Shown here: positions 15,591 to 23,176 of the stretch, piece by piece | Layout of the letters: each line of letters opens with the position of its first letter | How positions within the stretch are numbered: the stretch's first letter is position 1 | Origin: an uncultured Prevotella sp. | Lineage (GTDB): Bacteria; Bacteroidota; Bacteroidia; Bacteroidales; Bacteroidaceae | Length of the DNA: 27,795 nt | Reading direction: 5' to 3' | NCBI GenBank assembly: GCA_900546345.1 | Contig: URCI01000038.1 | Location: forward strand, 1-27,795 | Notes under the pieces: generated by a model | Seen by the model: the letters and a program-made list of their open reading frames with translations, nothing else | Told to the model about the DNA's origin: nothing | Database searches by the model: none | Translations under genes and position numbers: made by a program

Positions 15591-15685
15591 TGAAGGCGCT
15601 CTGGTCACCCCGGATGTGATACCGTTCGGCAAGCTGGGGCAGGCTGAGATTTCCGCGACTGGTTATTGTAAATACAATGGCAAAA
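15591..15685 (-). pseudogene. Shredded relic of the AraC regulator gene
   Basis: Bases 15609-15663 are identical to 8061-8115 of the AraC gene (start of the protein, SRGNLSLPQLAERYHIR). Bases 15591-15608 are identical to 7299-7316 (DQSAF in the second HTH). The 744 bases between them are absent. The start codon is changed from ATG to ATA, and weaker similarity continues past the start to about 15680, so an ancestral upstream region was included. The relic directly abuts the ABC permease stop codon and the operator-like array. Confidence 0.9.
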
Positions 15686-16933
15686 TTAATACTTAAGCCA
15701 TTTCACAATTTCCTTTATTGTAGGCTTCTTGCCATACATCAGAATTCCCACACGATAGATCTTTCCGCCAAGCCATATCATGAGGAGAGCCGTGGCATAG
15801 AGCAGGACGACGCTAAGCACTTCCTGCCACAAAGGTACGCCAAACGGAATGCGGACCATCATGACGATGGGCGAGGTAAGTGGGAAGAGAGAGGTCCAGA
15901 AGGCCAACGGGCCGTCTGTGTTCTCCACACTGTACATGGCTGCATAGAGTCCGAAGAGCGTGATCAGCGTCACAGGAACAATGAACTGGCTGGCGTCCTC
16001 CTGTTCGTTGATGCTGGCACCCGTTGCCGCAAAGAAACTGGCATAAAGCAGATAACCGCCAATGAACATCACCAAGAACATGACACCTATTTCGATATAA
16101 GGCAGATTGGTAAGCACCGTAAAGATGGTATTCACCTCCGGTGACATCACGGAGACCCCGAAACCTGCGGAAGCAACGCCAAGAATAACCACCAACATGA
16201 CCGCCCACAAAGCAAGTTGCGCCAAGCCGACAAGCATCACGCCGATGATCTTTCCCATCATCAGCTGGAAGGGCTTGACACTGCTCACCAACAGCTCCAC
16301 GATGCGGTTGGTTTTCTCCTCGATGACACTCTGCATCACCATCGCTCCATAGGACACGACGAACATATAGATGAGGAAGGTAAAGATGAAGCCGACACCA
16401 ATCGCTATATCGGTATTCGAAGCCTGCTCCTCTCCCTTCTCATTCCATTTGACGGTTTCTACCGGCACACTCTTCTGAACATTAACGATAATCTTGTCAA
16501 GACCGGGAATTCCTGCTGAGGCGAGTTTCTGCTTTTGCACGGTCTCGTCGAAACGGGAATGGATATAATCGAGCAAATTGGCCGGAACTTCTTTCCGACT
16601 GAATACCGTCACCTTTCCCTGGTTCTTCACCAAGTCACCCGAGACAGATACTACGGCATCGTACGGGGAATCTTCTCCCTGCATATCTTTAGTCAGTGCC
16701 GGCCGTGCCGTGAACTCGAAAGCACGAGAACCTTGCAAAGCCTTCACATAAACACCCGTGGGGTCGATAACGGCTACATGCTGCTGTTTGTCGTTCTCTA
16801 CAGAGGAAAGCCAGAGAGGAACAAATATCAAAGCAGCCATCAAGAATGGCGTAGCAATAGTGAGGATGATAAAACTCTTCTTCTGAACGCGCTTGAGAAA
16901 CTCGCGCTGGATAATGATCAGTATCTTGTTCAT
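15686..16933 (-). CDS. ABC-2 type exporter permease (NatB/YhaP-like)
   Basis: The membrane subunit of an ABC exporter. I use the ATG at 16933 (MNKILIIIQREFLKRVQKKS), which overlaps the ATPase stop as ATGA; an earlier ATG at 16963 would lie inside the ATPase gene. It has a transmembrane segment at about 21-43, a large extracytoplasmic domain (about 45-165), then five or six membrane segments to the C-terminus (for example IFTFLIYMFVVSYGAMVMQS and the following EEKTNRIVELLVSSVKP). This is the ABC2 layout of NatB-type sodium exporters and YhaP. The substrate cannot be read from sequence. It is translationally coupled to the ATPase. Confidence 0.88.
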   Translation of the reverse strand: MNKILIIIQREFLKRVQKKSFIILTIATPFLMAALIFVPLWLSSVENDKQQHVAVIDPTGVYVKALQGSRAFEFTARPALTKDMQGEDSPYDAVVSVSGDLVKNQGKVTVFSRKEVPANLLDYIHSRFDETVQKQKLASAGIPGLDKIIVNVQKSVPVETVKWNEKGEEQASNTDIAIGVGFIFTFLIYMFVVSYGAMVMQSVIEEKTNRIVELLVSSVKPFQLMMGKIIGVMLVGLAQLALWAVMLVVILGVASAGFGVSVMSPEVNTIFTVLTNLPYIEIGVMFLVMFIGGYLLYASFFAATGASINEQEDASQFIVPVTLITLFGLYAAMYSVENTDGPLAFWTSLFPLTSPIVMMVRIPFGVPLWQEVLSVVLLYATALLMIWLGGKIYRVGILMYGKKPTIKEIVKWLKY

Positions 16934-17874
16934 GACTTGCTTTCTATTTGTTCTTCGTTCCACTTTGTATCCTTTCCTATGACCTTGAGGAAGATGTCGT
17001 TCATCGAGGGCATCTGCTCAGCGAAGGAGTGAATCTCAACCTGCCCGCAGAGTTGCTTGACAAGCTCATTGCCCGTAACCCCTTCTTTTGCCTGAAGGAG
17101 ATAGTGCTCCATGCCCAACCGTGTATCGTGAGCTACGACGGAGAAAGAGGTCTGTTCTTTTTCTGTCAATGTCTGAGGAGTCTTCAATTCATAAAGTCCT
17201 GTGCGAAACCTGTCCTTGATCTGGCGCATCTCTCCTTGCAAGACCACCTCCGAGTGGTTGATGAGCGCAATGTCGTCGCAGATCTCTTCGACGCTTGCCA
17301 TGTTGTGCGTAGAGAAGATGATCGTATGACCTTGTTCCTTGAGTTGAAGGATTTCCTGCTTTAGCTGTTCGGCATTGACAGGGTCGAAGCCGGAGAACGG
17401 TTCATCAAAGATGAGCAGGTCTGGGTTGTGGAGCACCGTGATGATGAACTGCACTTTCTGCGCCATACCTTTTGACAGCTCTTCGAGCTTGCGGTTCCAC
17501 CAAGGCATGATACCGAACTTATCGAACCAGGTTCGTAGCCGTGTCACCGCTTCTTCCTTGCTCAGTCCTTTCAACCTTGAGAGATAGACGGCCTGCTCCC
17601 CTACTTTCATCTTACGATACAGGCCACGCTCTTCCGGCAGATAACCAATCCGCATCACGTCGTCAGGCTCCATCGGACGACCGTCGAAGATCACTTGGCC
17701 ACTGTCCGGTGCCGTGATGCGGTTCAAGATACGAATCAGCGTTGTCTTACCAGCGCCGTTGGGACCTAACAAGCCAAAAACACGGCCTTTGCGGACCGAC
17801 AACGACACGTTGTTGAGCGCCACATGGTTTTCAAACCGTTTGGTGACATTGTTTACATCTAAGAAAATATCCAT
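16930..17874 (-). CDS. ABC transporter ATP-binding protein (NatA/YhaQ-like)
   Basis: The ATPase partner of the downstream permease, acting at the cytoplasmic face of the inner membrane. Walker A is GPNGAGKT at 37-44, the Q-loop region contains GYLPEERGLYRKMKV, the signature is LSKGM at 133-137, Walker B is LLIFDEP at 153-159 with SGFDP, and the switch histidine is H190 (STHNM). The C-terminal 90 residues match the DUF4162 extension of NatA/YhaQ-type ATPases. At 314 aa it has the usual length. The ATGA overlap with the permease shows a two-gene operon. It is divergent from aspA across 259 bases. Confidence 0.92.
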   Translation of the reverse strand: MDIFLDVNNVTKRFENHVALNNVSLSVRKGRVFGLLGPNGAGKTTLIRILNRITAPDSGQVIFDGRPMEPDDVMRIGYLPEERGLYRKMKVGEQAVYLSRLKGLSKEEAVTRLRTWFDKFGIMPWWNRKLEELSKGMAQKVQFIITVLHNPDLLIFDEPFSGFDPVNAEQLKQEILQLKEQGHTIIFSTHNMASVEEICDDIALINHSEVVLQGEMRQIKDRFRTGLYELKTPQTLTEKEQTSFSVVAHDTRLGMEHYLLQAKEGVTGNELVKQLCGQVEIHSFAEQMPSMNDIFLKVIGKDTKWNEEQIESKS

Positions 17875-17897
17875 AAAAAGATTGTTCGATTATATTA

Positions 17898-17905
17898 CAA
17901 AGTTA
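17898..17905 (-). promoter_or_regulatory. -7 box for the ABC exporter operon
   Basis: TAACTTTG on the minus strand, 23 bases before the ATPase start, fits TAnnTTTG. A -33 match at standard spacing is lacking. Confidence 0.55.
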
Positions 17906-18078
17906 TATAGTTTTCGACAAAAAACTTCCAAGATGCAACCTTTTTAAGATATTTTGGGGATTTTCACCATCGGCAGTAACTCTTCTGCAAATATAGGCTT
18001 GATTACTGCGATGAGGGGCTGTTTCGTTATTTGCAAAAAGGCATATGGTTTTTATAAATAGGTTCATGGGAAAAAGCC

Positions 18079-18086
18079 TAACTTTG
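18079..18086 (+). promoter_or_regulatory. -7 box for aspA
   Basis: TAACTTTG fits TAnnTTTG and is 47 bases before the aspA start, leaving an A/T-rich leader. No consensus -33 is seen. Confidence 0.6.
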
Positions 18087-18133
18087 CAGGCGTAAACAAT
18101 AAACATTTTCATCAACCATTCACAATTACTACT

Positions 18134-19567
18134 ATGGAAGAAGAAAAGAAATACAGAGTAGAGTCAGACCTCCTGGGTGAACTTAAGGTACCCGCTGAGG
18201 CTTACTACGGCGTGCAGACGCAGCGCGCTATCAACAACTATCATATCTCGCGCAAGAAGATGCGCGACTATCCCGACTATGTCATCGCCATCGCCTACGT
18301 CAAGCTCGCCGCCGTGCAGACCAACCATGCGTTGGGCACCATCAACGACGAGATTGCAGGCGCTATCTCGCAGGCTTGCCGCGAGATCATCGACGGCAAG
18401 CTCCATGAGAATTTCCCGATCGACATGATGCAGGGCGGCGCCGGTACGTCGGTCAACATGAACGCCAACGAGGTCATCGCCAACCGCGCCCTGGAAATCA
18501 TGGGCCACAAGAAAGGTGAGTATCAATATTGCTATCCCAACGACCATGTCAACTGCGGGCAGTCGACCAACGACGTCTATCCGACGACCATCCGTTTGGC
18601 CATCATCCGCATGAACAAGACACTCGTCGGCTCGCTCACCGGGCTCATCTCCGCCTTCCGCTATAAGGCCGACGAATATCGCGATGCCATCAAGATGGGC
18701 CGCACGCAGTTGCAAGACGCCGTGCCGATGACCTTCGGGCAGGAGTTCAATGCCTATGCCGACAACCTGGAGGAGGAGATCCTCAACCTGGAGCGCAACG
18801 TGAAGCTGCTCCACGAGATCAACATGGGTGGTACGGCCATTGGCACAGGACTGAATGCTGTGCCTGGCTTTGCCAAGCTCTGTGCCGCTAATCTCAGCAA
18901 GCTGACCGGTGAGAGCTTCGTCTCGTCGCCCGACCTCGTTGAGGCCACGCCCGACACGGGAGCCTATGTCAGCTACTCAGGTGCCTTGAAGCGTTTGGCC
19001 GTAAAGATCTCCAAGATCTGCAACGACCTGCGTCTGTTGGCTTCAGGTCCCCGTTGTGGTCTTCACGAAGTGAACCTTCCACCGAAGGCTCCCGGCTCCA
19101 GCATCATGCCGGGAAAGGTCAACCCTGTCATCCCCGAGGTGACTAACCAAACGTGTTTCAAGGTCATCGGCAACGACACCACCGTGACCTTTGCCGCTGA
19201 GGCCGGTCAGCTTGAGCTCAACGTCATGGAGCCCGTCATCACCGAGTGCCTCTTTGAAAGTCTGTGGTGGCTCAGCAACGCCATCACCACGCTCACCGAT
19301 GAATGCGTCCTCGGCATCACTGTCAACAAGGAGCGTTGCTACGAGATGGTGAAGAACTCCATCGGCATCGTCACTGCCCTGAATCCTTACATCGGCTACA
19401 AGAACAGCTCTAAGATTGCCAAGGAGGCCAACGAGACCGGCCGCTCGGTCTACGACCTCGTGCTCGAGCATAAGCTCATGACCAAGGACGAACTCGACAA
19501 AGCCCTCGACCCCAAGGAGATGCTCGAGTCCCACAAGTTCCTCACCAAGCATCTGTCGTCGAACTAA
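18134..19567 (+). CDS. aspA: Aspartate ammonia-lyase
   Basis: Catalyses reversible deamination of L-aspartate to fumarate and ammonia in the cytoplasm. At 477 aa it has the normal length for the aspartase/fumarase superfamily. Diagnostic stretches include the N-terminal ESDLLGELKVPAEAYYGVQT, QGGAGTSVNMNANEV, CGQSTNDVYPT, the region GRTQLQDAVPMTFGQE, and the superfamily signature GSSIMPGKVNP at 321-331, which carries the catalytic serine loop. The N-terminal ESDLLGE and the overall pattern favour aspartase over fumarase. Together with ansB and dcuB it completes an asparagine-to-fumarate route. It is a single-gene unit with its own promoter and terminator. Confidence 0.95.
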   Translation: MEEEKKYRVESDLLGELKVPAEAYYGVQTQRAINNYHISRKKMRDYPDYVIAIAYVKLAAVQTNHALGTINDEIAGAISQACREIIDGKLHENFPIDMMQGGAGTSVNMNANEVIANRALEIMGHKKGEYQYCYPNDHVNCGQSTNDVYPTTIRLAIIRMNKTLVGSLTGLISAFRYKADEYRDAIKMGRTQLQDAVPMTFGQEFNAYADNLEEEILNLERNVKLLHEINMGGTAIGTGLNAVPGFAKLCAANLSKLTGESFVSSPDLVEATPDTGAYVSYSGALKRLAVKISKICNDLRLLASGPRCGLHEVNLPPKAPGSSIMPGKVNPVIPEVTNQTCFKVIGNDTTVTFAAEAGQLELNVMEPVITECLFESLWWLSNAITTLTDECVLGITVNKERCYEMVKNSIGIVTALNPYIGYKNSSKIAKEANETGRSVYDLVLEHKLMTKDELDKALDPKEMLESHKFLTKHLSSN

Positions 19568-19581
19568 TAGATGACGCAATA

Positions 19582-19616
19582 AAAACGGCCCGTCCACTTT
19601 ATGGAAGGGCCGTTTT
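19582..19616 (+). terminator. Intrinsic terminator of aspA
   Basis: A 10-bp stem (AAAACGGCCC with GGGCCGTTTT) carries an inner TCCA/TGGA pairing and ends in TTTTCGTCTCT. Its A and T ends make it usable in both directions. Confidence 0.85.
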
Positions 19617-20185
19617 CGTCTCTACTGGATATACCGTGACTATATAGTAGAACTCTTTTGATATTCTCGTATCATGACTATTTTCCTTCGTCTATTGGGA
19701 TTCAGGATACCCTCCCTATCTTCTGCCGAGGTGATTCGAAAGGTCACGCGAGCACGATGTACGCAGTGGACATAGTTGCAGAGCGGTCACCTGTTTACCT
19801 TATATGAACACCCGCATCTATATCATCAGAGAGTGACAGTGCTTGTAATAGCACATGAATATAGTATCAATTAGGGAAACCCCATCGTTGAAGGGGCATA
19901 TCTTGTTGTGCATCAAATGCTCGTGGGACCCTCGGGTCACATCGTTAGGTAGTAGGGATGATTTCTCCTTCCCCGCACTGCGCTCGTTCCTCGCTTGTAC
20001 GGGGCTACGCATGCGTGTGCCCCGCTGGGGCACCGACTCACCCTTGGCAGCGACCCCACCAAATGCGACTGCAATGCATGGCTCGTCCCCTCCCTTTTAG
20101 GGAGGGCTAGGGAGGGTCTTTAGGGAGGAATTTGCACCAGAATGTGGCTGCAATCGTCTCCGTTCTAGAGGGCAGAGCAGTAATT
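19617..20185. other. Gene-free spacer rich in hairpins
   Basis: No credible gene is seen. The plus-strand frame 19855-20100 is open but has a composition unlike the neighbouring proteins. The stretch holds several short hairpins, such as GTGCCCC-GCT-GGGGCAC (20017-20033) and CCCTCCC-TTTTA-GGGAGGG (20088-20106), and a G-quadruplex motif at 20100-20116. The C/G-rich middle part (about 19920-20130) differs from the A/T-rich spacers elsewhere and may be a dispersed intergenic element or the trace of an old insertion. Confidence 0.5.
20100..20116 (+). other. G-quadruplex motif
   Basis: Four GGG tracts separated by loops of one, three and one base (GGG-A-GGG-CTA-GGG-A-GGG) match the canonical quadruplex pattern with very short loops. 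The first two tracts can instead pair with CCCTCCC at 20088-20094. Confidence 0.7.
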
Positions 20186-20189
20186 CAAC

Positions 20190-20522
20190 TTATTCGGTCA
20201 GGATGAGGATGCCCATCAAGATAAGAGCAGCCCCTATGCCATAGCCATTGATGATGATGGAGGCAAATTGTGGGGACCAAAAGGAGATATGATGATGCTT
20301 GTTGTATTTGTAAGTGTCGACACCACTTATTATGCCAAGGAATATGGCACTGCACGCATAGCCTTTCGTCCACAGCAAGGACAGGCCCACCAAGGCCACG
20401 CTGAGCATGAGAAGGCCTAGGCTCTTTCGGTGCCTGGCTGGTGACGAACTCTTGCACATCTTGAAAAGAAACGTGATGGCAGTGATGACTGTTGCTAGGA
20501 TGATGACGATATGTGGGTCCAT
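20190..20522 (-). CDS. Small hydrophobic membrane protein, function unknown
   Basis: A 110-aa protein without a recognised family. Four hydrophobic stretches are visible: about 4-21 (HIVIILATVITAITFLF), 34-51, 56-70 and 86-108 (FASIIINGYGIGAALILMGI). A basic loop at 22-33 and a His-rich loop (KYNKHHHISFW) at about 72-82 separate them. It is probably an inner-membrane protein. It lies 72 bases downstream of the LysR gene in the same direction and could share its transcript. Frame, composition and clear membrane segments support a real gene. Competing frames over the same stretch lack these features. Confidence 0.65.
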   Translation of the reverse strand: MDPHIVIILATVITAITFLFKMCKSSSPARHRKSLGLLMLSVALVGLSLLWTKGYACSAIFLGIISGVDTYKYNKHHHISFWSPQFASIIINGYGIGAALILMGILILTE

Positions 20523-20594
20523 TTGATTGTTGCGTGTTGGGATGAATGACTGTCCTTGCGGTTCGTGGATGGTCTGTGGGGGGATGGTACGTGC

Positions 20595-21527
20595 TTACAC
20601 GAGAAACGTCTCGCCACAGACCTCACAATCGTCGTTGCCCGTCTGTAGCATCAGGCGCGAACTCTCGGAGAGGATGCGCAGGAACTCCGTCACGGCCTTG
20701 CGCTGGTAGGAACTGGTCAGGGTGAGGATATAGGTGGGCATGAGCACACTCTCCTCCAGCGGTATGCGTGTGATGCCACGGATGGCGGCGACGGCGGCAT
20801 CGGGCAGGATGGTCGTCCAGTGTCCGAGGCGCACCATATAGATAATGTGTGGGATGTCGTCGACTTCCACGGCCGGGCTTAGACCGACGCCCTGCTGGCG
20901 GGCCATGTCGTCGAGGCGCTGTCTCACCGACATGTCGGGACTGGGCAACACGAGTGGGTGACGGGCCATCTCTTCCAGACTGAGGGTCGACCGACTGCTC
21001 AGGGCATGGTGCTCGCCGACGACGGCGCAGAGACGGGTGGCGAAGAGCGGACTCACCTGAAGACCCTCCTCCTTGTCGGGCGAAAACGTCAGGGCCACGT
21101 CGATGTCGTGGTTCCGCAGCCGATCTGTGAGCAGTGGAGCGGCGAGCTGCCGGATGCGGATCTCGACATGGGGATAAGCCTTGTTATATTCTGTCAGGGC
21201 GTCAGTGAGCACGGCCGAGAGCCCCAGTCCAGAGGCGATGCCCACGGTGACCGTGCCACCCTCCAGTCTGCTCAGGTCGGCAAGGCGCTGCAGAGCCTGT
21301 CGCTCGTCGTCGAGAAGCCGTGTTGCGTCGTGCAGAAACAGCTCGCCCTCGGCGGTGAGCGCGATGCGTTTGCCCAGGCGATGGAAGAGCGGCACGCCGA
21401 GCTCTTCCTCCAGTTGCTTCACCTGCTGTGAGAGCGTACTTTGCGCCACATGCGAGAGGCGGGCGGCCTCGGTGAAACTCAGCGTCTTGGCGGCATGGAC
21501 GAAATAGTGAAGTTGTCTGATCTCCAT
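20595..21527 (-). CDS. LysR family transcriptional regulator (OxyR/CynR-like)
   Basis: A 310-aa LysR-type regulator. The N-terminal winged HTH (residues 1-60: MEIRQLHYFVHAAKTLSFTE, then SQSTLSQQVKQLEEELG-type pattern, and LFHRLGKRIALTAEG) is typical. The effector-binding domain follows from about 90 (GTVTVGIASGLG, RIRQLAAPLL). The C-terminus carries a CEVC pair about eight residues from the end, which could be redox active or bind metal, but the position is not that of the OxyR cysteines. It is divergent from the RIC repair gene across 258 bases, so control of that gene in nitrosative or oxidative stress is likely. That link is inferred. Confidence 0.92.
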   Translation of the reverse strand: MEIRQLHYFVHAAKTLSFTEAARLSHVAQSTLSQQVKQLEEELGVPLFHRLGKRIALTAEGELFLHDATRLLDDERQALQRLADLSRLEGGTVTVGIASGLGLSAVLTDALTEYNKAYPHVEIRIRQLAAPLLTDRLRNHDIDVALTFSPDKEEGLQVSPLFATRLCAVVGEHHALSSRSTLSLEEMARHPLVLPSPDMSVRQRLDDMARQQGVGLSPAVEVDDIPHIIYMVRLGHWTTILPDAAVAAIRGITRIPLEESVLMPTYILTLTSSYQRKAVTEFLRILSESSRLMLQTGNDDCEVCGETFLV

Positions 21528-21586
21528 AGATTCCCTTTCTTGTTACTTATCGGTTGTGAAGCAAATGCTCTTGTTGCATTCGGTTG

Positions 21587-21618
21587 CAAAGGTAATGCAA
21601 AAGCAAGGTATGACCAAA
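21587..21618 (-). promoter_or_regulatory. Promoter of the LysR gene
   Basis: TTTG (21618-21615), exactly 20 bases, then TACCTTTG (21594-21587) on the minus strand match the Bacteroidetes consensus. Confidence 0.8.
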
Positions 21619-21747
21619 GAAAACCATGGATTTCCTGTCCTTTCTCATTTACTTGTTCGAAGCAAGAGGATGACATCTATCGATAAAAGCGATGGATGAA
21701 ATAGATTCTTTCCTTGCTTTTCACTGGCATTGCTACGACAAACATCG

Positions 21748-21755
21748 TAATTTTG
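21748..21755 (+). promoter_or_regulatory. -7 box for the RIC repair gene
   Basis: TAATTTTG fits TAnnTTTG and is 30 bases before the start codon. No good -33 is present, consistent with an activated promoter. Confidence 0.6.
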
Positions 21756-21785
21756 CAGCATCAGAAACATTAAAAGACAACAACT

Positions 21786-22499
21786 ATGAGTGAGAAATTG
21801 ACTAAAGAGATGACCGTCGGCTCCATCGTCGCAGCCGACTTCAATCGGGCCGAGGTGCTCGAAAACATGGGTATCGACTACTGCTGCCATGGCTCCGACA
21901 CGCTGGAGGAAGCCAGCAAAAAGGCCAATCTCAACCCCGATGACGTGATAGCACGTCTGGACAGAGACGCTGCGCATGGCGGTTCAGCCCCAGACTTTGC
22001 TGCCTGGCCTTTGGATTTGCTGCTCGACTACGTGCTGAAGAAGCATCACCGCAACTTCCACCTCTATCACGAAGACCTGCTGCGGCTGGTGCAGAAGGTG
22101 GAGCGCGTCCACGGACCCCATCATCCCGAGCTGCACGAGGTGGCCAAGGCGGTGGAGCAGTCGTTCCTTGACCTCGACAAACATTTCGCCAAGGAGGAGC
22201 AGGAAGTCTTCCCACGCCTTTATGAGCTGTATCGTGCCCACGAGGAGGGACGCCAGGTCGCCAAGTGCGATTGTCTCGACGCCTCCATCAAACAGTTGAT
22301 GCTGGAGCATGACGACGCCGGCGACGCTTGGCAGCACATCACTGAGTTGACCGACCACTTCACCACACCGGCTGACGGCTGCATGTCGTTCCGGTTGATG
22401 AACGCCAATCTGCGACAGTTCTTCCTTGACCTGAAAGAGCACATCGCATTGGAGAACAACCTCATCTTCCCTGGATTCCTGGAGATGGACAAGCAATGA
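21786..22499 (+). CDS. ric: Iron-sulfur cluster repair di-iron protein (RIC/ScdA/YtfE)
   Basis: Repairs Fe-S clusters damaged by nitric oxide or peroxide, using a di-iron centre, in the cytoplasm. The N-terminal ScdA-type domain (DUF542, about 1-65) contains MTVGSIVAADFNRAEVLENM and the paired cysteines C33-C34 in DYCCHG. The C-terminal hemerythrin-like four-helix domain supplies histidines and glutamates (KKHHRNFHLYHED, DLDKHFAKEEQEVFPRLYE, LMLEHDDAGDAW, LKEHIALENNLIFP). At 237 aa it is near the E. coli YtfE length. It is monocistronic, with its own promoter and terminator, and divergent from a LysR regulator. Confidence 0.95.
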   Translation: MSEKLTKEMTVGSIVAADFNRAEVLENMGIDYCCHGSDTLEEASKKANLNPDDVIARLDRDAAHGGSAPDFAAWPLDLLLDYVLKKHHRNFHLYHEDLLRLVQKVERVHGPHHPELHEVAKAVEQSFLDLDKHFAKEEQEVFPRLYELYRAHEEGRQVAKCDCLDASIKQLMLEHDDAGDAWQHITELTDHFTTPADGCMSFRLMNANLRQFFLDLKEHIALENNLIFPGFLEMDKQ

Positions 22500-22510
22500 C
22501 ATAAAACGAC

Positions 22511-22544
22511 AGGAGACCGCCTCGCATTTGCATGGCGGTCTCCT
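22511..22544 (+). terminator. Terminator of the RIC repair gene
   Basis: An 11-bp perfect stem (AGGAGACCGCC with GGCGGTCTCCT) closes a 12-base loop and is followed by TGTGT. The T tract is weak. Confidence 0.7.
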
Positions 22545-22565
22545 TGTGTATGGGGGCGGTGGGTT

Positions 22566-22997
22566 TTAGAACCCAATCTTAGCCTGCACGCCGATCACCG
22601 AGCGTGTACCGCCGATGAAGGTCGGGAAGCCGATGTCGCGACCCGAGTTGCCGGCATCGACAATATACTTCTCGTCGAAGATGTTCTTGCCAAACATGCC
22701 GATCTCGTAGTACACCTTCTTGGGCTGATAACGCCAGCCGAGCGTGAAGTTCAGACCCTTGTAGAGCTTATAGGTACCGTCGGCAAAGACCTCGGCGGCG
22801 TGGGTGGTGTTGTAGTTCTTGCCCTCCTCGGAGTAGACGTCGAGCGGCTGGGCCGAGAGCCCTTTCAGCAGGGCGGCCATCTGCGTGCCTGTGGTGCCCA
22901 TGGTGGCGAAGTAGCTGTCGAGGGTGAGGCCCTTCATGCCAAGCAGGGCACCGAACTGCTGGAACAGTGCGTCGAGGTCGCCGTGGAAGTGATTGCT
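22566..22997 (-). pseudogene. C-terminal fragment of a TonB-dependent receptor
   Basis: About 140 residues of a TonB-dependent receptor barrel end remain. The recognisable strands are YKLYKGLNFTLGWRYQPKKV, IGMFGKNIFDEKYIVDAG, and the C-terminal GGTRSVIGVQAKIGF with its terminal Phe. The frame is open upstream to about 22997 (FHGDLDALFQQFGALLGM). Beyond that it runs into the 22-bp repeat array. The plug domain, signal sequence and most of the barrel (about 500-800 residues) are missing and no promoter is visible, so this is a 5'-truncated remnant. Confidence 0.85.
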
Positions 22998-23004
22998 CTT
23001 TTTT

Positions 23005-23102
23005 ATATTGTGTGACGGCCGTCAGAGAATTCTGCGACGGCCGTTATAGAAACGCATGACGGCCGCCACAGCATGATGTGACGGCCGTCATGAAATATTG
23101 TG
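23005..23102. repeat. GACGGCCGTC array with exact 22-bp period
   Basis: The self-complementary decamer GACGGCCGTC occurs at 23014 and 23080, with variants GACGGCCGTT at 23036 and GACGGCCGCC at 23058. The starts are exactly 22 bases apart. The 12-base spacers are not conserved. The array is bracketed by ATATTGTG direct repeats at 23005-23012 and 23095-23102. It sits between the receptor fragment and the 3' end of the next outer-membrane gene. Confidence 0.9.
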
Positions 23103-23176
23103 ATTATTTTTTATGTGTATTTCCTGCTGTTTATGAATGAACAACAAGCATGAAGGCTGTTTGTGCCTCGGTGTGG

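Noticed and set aside
16934..16963. Longer N-terminus for the ABC permease starting at 16963
   Set aside because: It would lie inside the ATPase coding end. The ATGA overlap at 16930-16933 and the MNKIL start before the first membrane helix fit better.
19855..20100. 81-codon plus-strand frame in the spacer after aspA
   Set aside because: It runs through hairpins and the quadruplex region, has no leader or promoter, and its Pro/Ser/Thr/Arg-rich composition is unlike real proteins here.
23005..23102. CRISPR array
   Set aside because: Units are 10-bp cores with 12-bp spacers (22-bp period), far below CRISPR repeat and spacer lengths, and no cas gene is present.
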